From assembly GCF_947179165.1 (NCBI RefSeq), contig NC_077238.1, positions 46,504,293 through 46,568,292 of the forward strand: a stretch of 64,000 bases of DNA. The letters are read 5' to 3'. The DNA comes from Solanum dulcamara (lineage: Eukaryota > Streptophyta > Magnoliopsida > Solanales > Solanaceae). Position 1 is the stretch's first letter. Every line of letters starts with the position of its first letter. Below are positions 12,601-24,600 of the stretch, piece after piece. A program made the translations under genes and the position numbers. The notes beneath the pieces are model-generated. The model did not search any database. It was not told the origin of the DNA and was given only the letters and a program-made list of their open reading frames with translations.

Positions 12601-15600
12601 ACAGCAACGATGCCCGAAGAATGGAGGTCAAGCGTAATGATCCCTCTATACAAAAACAATAGGGATATCTAGAGCTATAACAACTATAGAGGTATCATGC
12701 TGCTAAGTCATACTATGAAAGTGTGGGAAAGAGTAGTGGAGATGAGGGTTAGGAGAGGCGTGTCTATTTCAGAGAATCAGTTCGGATTTATTCCGGGACG
12801 CTCAACTACAGAAGCCATCCATCTTGTGAGGAGACTGGTGGAGCAGTATAGGGAGAGGAAGAGGGACTTGCATATGGTATTCATCGATCTAGAAAAGACT
12901 TACGATAAAGTTCCACGAGAGATACTATGGAGATGTTTGGAGGCTAAAGGTGTATCTGTGGCGTACATTAGGGTGATCAAGGACAAGTATGAGGGTGCCA
13001 AAACCAAGGTAAGGACAGTAGGAGGGGACTCAGAGCACTTTCCAGTTGTGATGGGGTTGCATCAAGGATCAGCCCTTAGTCCATTTTTATTTGCCTTGGT
13101 GATGAATGGATTGACGCGACAAATTCAAGGTGAGGTGTCATGGTGTATGCTTTTTGCGGACGACATAGACCTAATCAATGAGACTCGTAGCGGAGTTAAT
13201 GTTAAGCTGGAGGATTGGAGACATACTTTGGAGTCTAAATTGTTTAAGCTGAGTAGGACCAAGACAGAGTACTTAGAGTGCAAGTTCAGTGAGACACCTC
13301 AGGAGGTTGACGCGGAAGTTAGGCTTGGTGATCGGGCCATCCAAAAGAAAAGTAGTTTCAAGTACCTTGGATCTATCATGCAAGGCAGCGGGGAGATTGA
13401 CGATGATGTCACACATCGTATTGGGGCAGGATGGATGAAATGGAGGCTCGCTTCCGATGTGCTATGTGACAAGAAGGTGTCACTACAACTTAAGGGCAAG
13501 TTCTACAAAGTGGTGGTTAGACCGGCTATGTTATATGGGGCAGAGTGTTGGCTAGTTAAGGTCTATCACGTTCAAAAGATGAAAGTAGCCGAGATGAGAA
13601 TATTGAGATGGATGTATGGGCATACCAGGAGCGACAGGAGGCTATTCGGGACAAGGTAGGAGTGGCCTCGATGGAAGACAAGATGCGGGAAATGCGACTG
13701 AGATGGTTTGGGCATGTGAAGAGGAAAGACACAGATGCCCCAGTGCGGAGGTGTGAGAGGTTGGCCATGGATGATTTCAAAAGAGGTAGGGGTAGGCTGA
13801 AGAAATATTGGAGAGAGGTGATTAGATAGGAGATGGCGCAGTTACAACTTACCGAGGACATGACCTTAGATAGGAGGGTGTGGAAGACTCATATTAGGGT
13901 AGAAGGCTAGTACATAATCTCGTTATTCCTCTGTATTAGTAGGCGCATTAACGCACTATAATTTCTTGTGCTCTGACTTCTGTTATTATCTTTCTATTAC
14001 TTTCTGTACTTTGATTACTCTAGTTTATCTGTGTTGCTTTCGTTATTTGCGTTATTCGTTATTTGCTTTCTTATATCGCTTTGAACTTCTTAGCCTTATC
14101 TGACCTCTTTTTATGCTTCTTTTGAGCCGAGGGTCTCTCGAAAATAACCGTCCTACCTTGGTAGGAGTAAGGTCTGCATACACTTTACCCTCCCCAGACC
14201 CCACGTTGTGGGATTTCACTGGGTTGTTGTTGTTGTTGTTGTTGTTGTAATCTTCTTCAAATGATGAATTCGAACAAAAAAGTATTGTTGAAAATACAAA
14301 TTCATCAAATGGGTTGAAGAAAAAAATCAACCTTTTTGCAAAGGATGAACAAGAAATTGGGTTTCTTTTATTTCTTTTTTGATAGTAAATTGTGTGTAAA
14401 TAAAGTTACAAACCTAAAGTTTGTTTTTGGGCAATTTAAAATATTGATTTGTATATATGAAAAAGATGAAAAGTGAGGTAAACTAAGATGGAAAAATTGC
14501 TGAAAAAATTTAACGACAAATTCATCTTCTTAGTTCTTTGGCTTCCTCTTCTGCGTCGATTATTTCCTCGCCATCACCGGCATAGTCAATCCATCAAAGA
14601 TAGAAGTATTTTGGTTGTTGTTTCTTCTTTACCATGGAAGTGGGTGAGGGAAAGTAATTACCATTTGCCTCAATTAAAGTGGAGGTCATTTTGTTTTAAA
14701 AAAATAAATAAATGGAAAAATAAAATATAAATTATTTAACTATAACAAAAATGTAATAAAATTATTTTTTACATGGCTTTTTGCTTCTCACACTCTTAAA
14801 GAGAGTGAAATGCACTCTCTGTGCCAATTAAGCATTTAAGGGGTAATTTATTCCACCTTAAAATAGTTTAGGAGTGTTATAGGACTTCCGTGAATTATAA
14901 GTGTGTAGTTGAAAATTTGGTAATAGATTGGAGGGGCATTTAACTATTTTCTCTTTTTTATTTGATATTAAATTTTAAATTTTCTTTTTTTTTCATTCCC
15001 TCCTTCACTATCTCTATGCTTGACCACATGTCTCCATTTTTTACGCCAGAGACAACATTTTAAATCTTGCATCCTTATCGTAACATCACTGCCTTAAACT
15101 TTTTCTTCAAATTTCCATGTCCAAAACTTTTTGACACATTTTTTGGAACAACGTCTCTATCCACCACTTGAACCACTATGAAGCCCTTCCTCCATTGATG
15201 CCAAAGAACCATACTAAAAAAATATTTTAATATGCTTTAACATTTGCACACAATTTTACACAACACACTGGTAAAGTTGCTGCCATGTGACCAGGAGGTC
15301 ACGGGTTCAAGCCTTGGAAACAGCCTCTGGCAGAAATGCAAGGTAAGGCTACGTACAATAGACCCTTGTGGTCGGGCCCTTCCCCGGACCCTGCGCATAG
15401 CGGGAGCTTAAGTGCACCGGGCTGCCCTTTTACACTCTACCTAATTTCACAAAGACATACAATCACTCTTCACCCTCCAAGACCACCAGATTTTTGTCAC
15501 CTGATGGCCTTTAAATTACCCTCTCCCGCCGATAACTTCTCTCTTTATATTTTATCTCACAAACACTGAAGTGATTACCTCCAGTAAAGGATTTCTGAAT

Positions 15601-18600
15601 TTTTTTTATCACAGTAAAAATTGTGAAAATGGAAAAGGGAGAAAGAGAGAGAAATGGGGAATTGGGTGGGGAAGAACGGGAGTGGTGCTGGGTAGAAAGA
15701 GAAAAAAACTATGGGTGGGGGTGGGGGAAAAAAGGAAGAGATGACAAATTTTATATTTTATTTTAAATTTATTTTCGTCTTTTTATTCTATTTTTATTTT
15801 AACTATTTTTAGCTTAAAATTTTATGTTTACGCTCCTGAAACGCGTGAGATCACACATTTGTTCCAACTCAGCTATTAAGTTGCCACATAGGCTTGATCA
15901 ATGGTCAGAGCGGTTTAAAAGATTGTGTTTATTAAGTTTAAGTGTTCAGTTGACAATGTCGTAAGTAAAATAGTCAGTTTACAATCCGAGTCAAGTAGAG
16001 GGGCCTGTGTTAGGACATTCCACCATTAATTTATTCGCGTCATTCTATATAAATTGGAGGCACCGATGCCGGAGTGGGACTTTTCTGTATGCAGATGGAA
16101 GTGTTCCTTAGTTTATTTCATAGGTTTAATTAATTTCTTATACTCAGTCGGCTAAAACCTACTAAGTACATGTGGATTGTACTCACTCCTACTTTTGTGT
16201 CCCATTTTGATGCAGATACTAGTCAAGGTACCTCACGTGGCAGCTGATATTCTAGCGGATTGTGTATTTTCAGATTAGTGGTGAGGTCTCGGGATTTGAA
16301 TCGTCACTAGTCTATCTTTATTTCTCAGTCTTTTGTATCATTCAAAGACTTATATTGTATCTTCAGACTCGAACCTTGTATTAGATAATCTTTATACTTA
16401 TGACACTAGGTTTTGAGATAAATTCATCGTTTTCCGTTTATTGTGTTTAATTGTGGCATGACTTCCCTTTGGGAGTCTCGTATGATTTTTTTATTTTTTT
16501 ATTTTGGGCTTACTCATCGGGATGGGATTTGGGATGTGTGCCATCATAACCTCGATTTTTGGGTCGTGACACATACATCATGAAAGCCACTACCATACAA
16601 CCTCTTTGATTTCTGACAGTAAATGCAGCATCAAGGGAAAACTACTTCAAAACATCAAAAACTATATTTCCACTTTAACATCATACCTCCTAGCAATGGA
16701 GAGGATTGCTCCTACATCAAATCCCTCGGCTGGATCAGCCTCAATTCCTCGAAGCTCTTCATTTGTTTCACGAGCAACCTGATTAAAGAAAGCAGAGAAT
16801 ACGAAAAGAGCAAAATGAAAATACAGAAGGAAGAACAAGCACAAACATCAAAAAGAAAAGGTGGCATGAGTAGGGAATAAAGTAAAGTACAACGATTAGA
16901 AGACAGTACGCTTACAACGCTTATTTTCTCTTCCTTATCAGATATACAGGGCAAAATTGCTCCCAGAATGTCAGCATAATAAGGCACAAGCTGATCTCCA
17001 CCAAGTTTCACAAACTCATTTATCTAAGAGCAAAGCAGTATATTAGAATGGATATGACAAATTGAAGCAAGTAGCGAACTATAAACTATTATATATCAAA
17101 GAAAGCCCAGCTAGAGGAAGTATCAAATTCATATCAATAGAAAATGAAGCTAACAATGACAAGGTGCATGATGAATTATGCATGTCAACATCCTTACCCA
17201 AGTTATAGCAGTCAGCCGAGTAAATTCATCCTGCGAGCCTGCCCTTTGTACCAGTATTTCTGCCATGCGACCATAATCTACAGACTGGAAAGCAGTACTC
17301 AGTACTACTTCAAAGTTAAAAATTAATCTAAAAAAAAAGAGATACTAAAATTTTCTTTTTCATCAAATTATCTATGATTTACTCAGAAAAGAGTTCACTT
17401 ATATTTTCCATTTCTGATTTTTTGAAAGGAAACAAATGAAATCTTACTTGCAAAGGACGGAGACACAAAAATCATAGGAAAAGATACCTCTAACGTGTAT
17501 AAATCAAAATTCAAACACAATTTCTAGAAGATTACTATACCCACAAGCTACACTTGAGAGTAGAAATTTTTTGCATCATCATTACTCAAGTCTCAACTAG
17601 GCAATTATTAAAATAAAGAACTGCACATCGTTTGATTCTTTTTTCATCTGCCATTAGGTATCTTCGTGAATAAAGTAGTGTAATTCCTATGAAATTCCTA
17701 TGTAGAAAGTCTTTTGAAATTCAACAGTTTAACAATCCACATGGGGCATTAATCTTACTGGAGAATTCTTAATCTCTTGCAAAAACTCAGAGAGTGCAGA
17801 ATCAGCCTGTTGTCTAATTTCATGGCTATTATCACTCAGCATATTAAATAATCCTGCAGTAGATCAATCAAAGTAAGACCACAATGATTTGCGCAAAAGA
17901 GTATTGAATCGCACAGGACCCTTTACACTTGATATACAGGCGGCACTAACCATCAAGAAAATCAGGAAGAAAACCAAGCATATCTATATCTGGAACACTG
18001 TCTAAAACTGTGATCCACCCAACGAGAAATTGGCGAACATAAGGATTGAGGACATTCATACGTTCTCTCAACAATGGAATAAATTCTTCAATGCTGCATA
18101 AGATATTAAATAATCAATTCAATGCTGTTTTCGTACCGACTCATCAACCAGGAAAATGTAAATTCATTCCAGTTGAAGATATTGGTGGTATTACAGCTCA
18201 CCTGAATTGATCACTCTCTGTGACAATGTCCTGCATCCCACAAAAGTTGCAACACAATTAATAATTTACGATCAGATAAAATATCAAATATGTGCACATC
18301 TTTCAATTAAAACAGATGATCATTTTTGGAGAGAAAAGACTGGCACTCCCATGTTAACAAATGTCCAGTCCTTCGGACAAACAATGCAATGGGAATGACA
18401 ATAACTAAGAATAAGCAAAATGAGAGAAAAGAAAGAAGCCAAGTAATCTACCCATAATAAACTATACTATTCTAACTACTCTCAAGAACCACAAGGATTT
18501 AAAGGCCTCATCTTTGATCCACCAAAATCCTCAATCCCATGTTGATATTACATGCCAATTTCTCTATCCTTAGATATATTTCATTTTTAGTCTTTCAACA

Positions 18601-21600
18601 AACCCTTTGCTCTGTAGTCTTGCAACATCAAGTAGTACAACATCCAATGACAGGAAGCACTATTAGTTTTACCTTCACAAGCCTATCTAAAAGATGAGCA
18701 GCACTTTGCACATTAGCATCTGAGTCTGCTGAAAGCTTACATAACGCATCAAAGATCTGGTTGAAGAACACAATGAAATCTCCTCTTACGACCTGCAAAA
18801 GTATCACAGTTGAATCAGAAAGAAAAAGAAAAAGCAAAAAAATAGTATTGCCAAGTACAAGTTATATATCACCTTTGCTATATTATACAGAGCTTCACAT
18901 GCATAATAACGAACTCTGCTATCTTGATCCGAGAAGGAATTTAAGACTGGCGGCACAATTTGCTGGCACATCACATTAAAACAGGGTGTAAATAGCAGAT
19001 TGAGAAGGAAATTATTGAATAATTGGCATAATACAAAAAGTTTAACAGCGCCACTAACACAATTACCAACCTTTCCAGATCAATCAAATCACAACAACAA
19101 ATCTAATAATCACATTGAAAAAGAAGATTAAGAGACCAATGTTACTTACAATTCTAAAACCCCAAAAGCATGACCAATATGAAACTTTTCTATTGCAGTT
19201 TACCAACAAAGAATGCCGAAAATCAAAGCTTTTTCTCAATTCTTGGCAGAGAAATAGCTTAGTCTACAGCAGAAGACACAAAAGCATAGCTCTCTGACTA
19301 CAGAATAGAATTAGAAAAAAAAAATAGATTAAAAGCTCAGGAATTAATAAAACGGAAGAAAAGACAATCTTATACATAGCATTAAAGGTACTGCAAGCCC
19401 ATATCTTTACCAAATCCTGTCTTTGAGGAGCAAGTCAACACCAACACAAATCATAATGGAATATGCTCAACTGTCCCAATAGATAGATTAATTACTGATG
19501 TAAGGCCAAAAACTCATACATTTAGCTATCACTTGCCACACATTTAGTGCTTTTATTGTCTCTTTGAGCATTGATTTTATGAAATGCGCTTATGTTGGTT
19601 GCTTTTGATTTGTAGGAAAAAAATGAAGGAATTTGAGCAAAAAACAGATATATTAGAGCTTCGAAGTCTGGAAGCCACAAAGCCAACCCGGAGTTAGTTC
19701 AAAGGTAAAAGACGAAGTACGGGGATTGAAGTGAAGAAAAAACAAGGAAAACATAGTGAAAGCCACCGCAACGTGCCGTGCTACGCGGTAGCACTTGAGA
19801 AGCTCGGTGGAACAAGAAAAAAGATACACTGGCCAATGGCTAGTCACCCCACGCCCATCTAGGCGGGCTGAGAGGTGGTAGTGTAAAGAGTGGCTAAATT
19901 TCGTAGTTCGATTAATGAAGGGTATTTTCGTCGCCGGCTTTTTAGGAACTCTATATATACATCACAAACACAATTTTTTGAGGATTATCAAGCCTAAGAA
20001 GCAAAGAAGGGAGAAGAACAATATTTTCATAGGTTTTCATTGTGTTATTTTTTGTTTCTTTCATTGAACACATGTTATTCATGAATTCTTTGCTCTGTAA
20101 TCGAACAATGAGTGGCTAAACTCCTTAATTCTAAGGTTGTGGCATTTACATGAAGGTTGTAGTTTGACAATTGTATGCTTATGAAGATTTTTCATTATTA
20201 AATTATTTATTTTTTCTTGAGCTTACTTATTCTTGATCATCTTCCAAATAGTAACAAAAATGTTGTATTTTCTGGTAATTTTTGTTAGAATCATTAGTAG
20301 AAATAAGAATATTGATCCAGGATATGTGATGTATATGCCATTCCGAAGAGGCTCATAAATTGGACTCAGTAGAGAGAATTTGCAAGTGTAATAAGAAAAA
20401 GTAGAGCTTGGTCATGAACCTTATAGAGAAAGGGGATCGACTCCTAATGTGGATAAGAATACATCCATTAGTCTTGCTTAGTTGTACAAATGAAATATAC
20501 ATGCACTTCACTACCGACCGATGATCATAAGAATATAGGCGGTAGGAATAATCGAGTAGTCTCAGAATTATCGGCATGATGCTCAATAAGTGATATGAAC
20601 CTGCAACAAGCAACTCGGGAAGATAATTAAGCAGATGATTGGATAACTCAACCGGATTATCAAATTGCCACAGCCCTGGACCCTTCTCTCATTTGAATAA
20701 CATCAAACAATCGTTTGCTTGATATAACATTTAGTGTCATTCGTAGTTAAATTTAGCATAGAAAAACATAACTCCCAAAATTGTCTGTTACTTACTGAAT
20801 AATTGAAGTAATAATTCAAATTAGACATCAATCTGCCATGTCCCTGTGGGTACGATATCTGGACTTAAATCCTACATTACTTGTACGATTGTGTACACTT
20901 GCGTGTGCGTATGAATGCAACAATTACCACCCACCACTTCACTTCTAAATCAATGCCCCAAATGCTTACTTTGTGGCCCTTCAATGACTCACAATTAAGG
21001 AAATGAATCTAAATTTTACTATGGCACCTAGATTGTTGAAGTTATTGGTAGAGACGTCTGCTTACTCAATTGATACGGAAGAGAACCATTGTATTCTACT
21101 TCTTATAAAGAGAACAGCTGATTGGTTGGGTTATAAGTGGATTCGGTCTTGGTCTGAGCAACATGAGCATTCTTTGATTTACCATTTAAAGAGTAGCACA
21201 CCATCACAAGTATGGCCCAATTTGTTACAATAGACACACCTTGACCAAGCTTTCCCAGAGCGGCCTTCATTTCGATTTCCAATCTGAGATGCTAGAATAA
21301 AGAGTTTGCATGTGAGACTGGATGACTAGACGACAGGTGGTGTAGCTTGTCATAATAACCAAACAAACAGGTCATCTAAAGTCGGAACAGTAGGGCAGCC
21401 AAAATTTGATCACACACTTAGTCAAGATCAAATAGAAGTCCCACAAGTGTAACAACTTAAAACATCTTCTCACCTCTCGCCTGTGCAAATTTGGCAGAGA
21501 ACCCTAAAATTACCTTTTAACTTTTAAAACCATAAATTAGTCGCCTTTTTTTAAGAAAATACAAAAGGCAACGCCTTTCTCGCCTCTCGCCTTTGTCACC

Positions 21601-24600
21601 ATTGTCGCCATGATGTCGCCTTTTGAAGATCGCCTCGCCACCAAGCTAAAAGACGATGAAGGGTCGCCTCGCCTCTCGCTATTGGCGACAAGGTGATCGC
21701 CTTTAACAACACTGATTGAGCATCAATCTTCGCCCTTTCTCCCCTATAATTTTCATCAATATTTGCAGTCTTTTAATTAAGTGATTGTTGAACACCTTGT
21801 CCCTTGCACCATATTTGACCAAAAGAAAACCAAGATAAGTAGTTTTACCAACAAAGGGTTCTAGGGAGATACCATGGTTTAGGTTGCTGGAAATCATAGG
21901 TTTAGCACCAAAAATATCTAAAATATCTAATCTGAGAGACATAATAGGTCAAAGTAAAAAATCAACCAAATATCATATATATAGTAATGTAGATGTTTCA
22001 AGAATGCTATTAGTACCAAAAACAAAGTACATTTTGGTCTAAGAAAAATAAAATTGAAGAGCAATCGTCGTAACCTAGAAATTCTTGCTGAAAATAGAGG
22101 AAGTTGTCGAGAAGTGATGGAATCACGATGTATAGACTCGGCTTGAGGAGTCGAGCCCACAGGTGAAAAAAGATTGCTGAAAAATGGCCAGAAAGTGGCA
22201 TGTGTGAGGCGTGTGACTTTGGAGATCTGGAACTAGTGGTGGTGCGTGAGTGACCCTACAGCAGTGGAATTTCTTAGGTTGAGGTTGCACGAGTATTTTG
22301 ATCCCATTGGTGGTACTGGTATATGTACAATACCCCTAGAGAGTATCGAAACCTCAAAACAGTGGTGGTGCTAAAAAATTGCTCAAAAATTCTATTTTAC
22401 TATTTTTAATTTATTTTCTCACTAAATGCTCTGATACCATGTGAGAAAGAAGAGAGTTAAGAGAAAGTTTTGCTTGATTATTCCCTCAAGCTATTAGGGC
22501 TTAAATAAGTATGATTACATGTGCTAAAAAGGAAAGGAAATCAGTACAAATCAATACCTAATTACAGTAGAACTAAATTAAGTCATCGAATATATTTACA
22601 TATATTCTAGAATATTCATAAAGAACCTAACAGTAACGAAAATTGAGACTCCCTCATAAAGGATAGTATGTTGTATGTACATAATTTAGTAAGACAAAAT
22701 TATAAAGGAGGAAAAGTTCAATAAAGATAGATGAAAATGTATAAGGTTGATGGAAAAGTATAAAAAGGACCAAAATCAAGAAGCTCCTTTTGAAAGAATG
22801 GATAAAAGTAAAAAAAAAATTAGACAACTAATTTTAAAATTAATTATAAAATAAATATACAAAAACAGAAGTTTTTCATGATCCTAAAAAGTAAATACAG
22901 GATGTTCAAAGCTGAGAGAGGATTCAAAAGGTGAGAGTTTCACCATGTGTTTTCATTTTGTCTAGCTTACGGTTTCAAAAGGATAATCTCATGGGTTGAG
23001 TTTGGGCTATCATTTGGTATGGGTCAAGATGGATTTTGACCAAATAAACCATCAAAAAAACCGTTCCATGCCCAACCGTGAAATGTTGGGAAGGTTGAAT
23101 GGGTCTTGACTAGTTTTGTCACCCTTACGTCTTTGTAGAAGTGTTTGAAAGCCAAGTAAACATCAAAACACTTTGCAGTACTAAATATATAAGAAGAAAA
23201 TTCCATGCATAAAAATTAAATATATGAAAGGGGAAGGAAGAAAGTTACCCAAACAATATCTCCATAAAAGTCTACACAACACCTGAGCTATATCTACATG
23301 CCAAGCAATAGAATTCTTTACACTCCACAAAGCAAATATTTCATGTTTTATGATCACACTGACCATATCAACCAACCTTCATTTTGCTTCCAAGAGATAG
23401 CTACGTTCATAATTAAGGAATTTAGCTCCTTCCATACCACCAGAAACTTTAAAGCTAACATACAATTATCAAAAGCTAGCACAAACTGTTAAAGCAATGT
23501 TTCCTGTAAAATTAAAGGAATTAATGCAAAAAGAAAAAAAACCAATGCCTTCAATTCTAGTTTTTACCATTCTGGAGAAGGTTTGGAGCAAATAATAGTG
23601 ATATTGAGTTGAAACAACTAATTTTAGCTAGGTTTAATGATGCACCAAAGTCTTTAATCAGGTCAATGTAATCACGATTTAATTATCTCTTTCTTATTAT
23701 AACTTTTTCTGTGTCCCTTCCAACTTTTTGACCACTTTCACTTTTTTGACGCACAATCTTGATTATGCTTGGTTGCAAAATGGAAAATACATATAAATGT
23801 CAAATCCACATGTTTATTACGTACTGATCAATTTCTACATTAGCTAAGAAGCTAAGAAGTATTCACATCCAATAAATATGGGAATCACAATAAAGTTACC
23901 AGTTTCAAAAAAAAAACATGGGAATCACAAAACACAATAATCATTCTTTTGCACCTAAAGATGTGGCTAGCTGTCAATGAAGCTGGAATGTGAGACCAGA
24001 ATATCCCAACCAAGGAAATACAGACTAAATGATTTATTTCCATCTGCTTAACCTTGTTGGAAAGAGTTAGCTGACCTAGACATCATAGTTATGAAATTAA
24101 TTAAGCATTCTCTAGCAACACCTCAAAGTATATAGAGGAACCACTAACCTCATAGCTTCCTATTACTAACCTCTATAGTAAAGATTTTCAACCTCATAGC
24201 ACAAAACTGAAAACAGAACATAGCAATGCCTTACCTCAAGATGTTGAGCTGCTTCTGAAGTCAAACCAACAGTTACAGCAGCCAATCCGATCAACCCTCC
24301 CTAAACCAATATCAAACAAAACACAAAAACAAAAGAAAATCAAAATAGACTCTTGACCCAAAATATTAAAAGTAGAATTGGAAGGAAAAAAAAAAGCTCA
24401 CTTTCCGGTGATTAGCCTGAGGGGAATATGTATACTCCTGGGTCAACAAATTGATAACTGCAGTGATCTTGTCGTGATCACCAGCTACTGCCAATTGCTT
24501 CACTGTCCCTTCCAACTACACAAATATATCCGGATAAAAAATCTCGACTCAAGATCCAAACAAAAATGTTGGTAAAGCAACGAAAACAGTAATTAACACC

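Larger units (their letters stand above)
11538..16024. mobile_element. Mutator-like element with long terminal inverted repeats
   Basis: Both termini match in inverted orientation over about 115 bp: the left starts GGCGGAATGACC and the right, reversed, GGTGGAATGTCC. They share AACTGAACACTTAAACTTAA. The flanks are ATTAAATTA (11529-11537) and ATTAATTTA (16025-16033), a 9-bp duplication with one mismatch; the intact 5' LTR has a single ATTAATTTA. A 9-bp duplication with long inverted ends is typical of Mutator-like elements. No transposase was seen, so it is non-autonomous. It carries an RTE LINE and a SINE. Confidence 0.8.
3440..16571 (+). mobile_element. G1: Ty3/gypsy Tekay/Del-like chromovirus with nested insertions
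   Basis: Begins TGTAATGACC and ends GTCGTGACA. It is flanked on both sides by CATAC (3435-3439 and 16572-16576), a perfect 5-bp target duplication. Order: 5' LTR, primer site, gag, protease, RT, integrase, chromodomain, purine tract, 3' LTR, the usual chromovirus layout. RNase H is missing and all frames carry stops or shifts, so it is not autonomous. It sits antisense in VAC14 intron 11. The 3' LTR spans 7.2 kb because of two later insertions. Confidence 0.93.
9323..16571 (+). repeat. 3' LTR of G1, split by two insertions
   Basis: LTR segments are 9323-9768, 10041-11537 and 16025-16571. They align in order with 3440-5057, apart from an extra stretch at about 10430-11230 that the 5' LTR lacks. 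It ends GTCGTGACA before the CATAC duplication. Confidence 0.88.
18963..24234 (-). other. VAC14 intron 3, enlarged by repeats
   Basis: A 5,272-bp intron between the exons ending at 24235 and starting at 18962. It contains an LTR-like non-coding repeat (about 19499-20930), a CGCCT-rich degenerate repeat (21480-21715) and a copia LTR with primer site (22428-22632). I recognise nothing in 22633-24234, which includes short frames without motifs. Confidence 0.7.

Noticed and set aside
15262..15431. tRNA gene suggested by A- and B-box-like sequences
   Set aside because: No cloverleaf, and the flanking duplication and 3' end identify a SINE.
3440..16571. VAC14 as a pseudogene destroyed by the G1 insertion
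   Set aside because: The insertion is fully intronic; all 17 exons keep splice sites, phase and open frame.
20353..20613. 86-aa minus-strand ORF in intron 3
   Set aside because: No motif; it lies within the non-coding LTR-like repeat.
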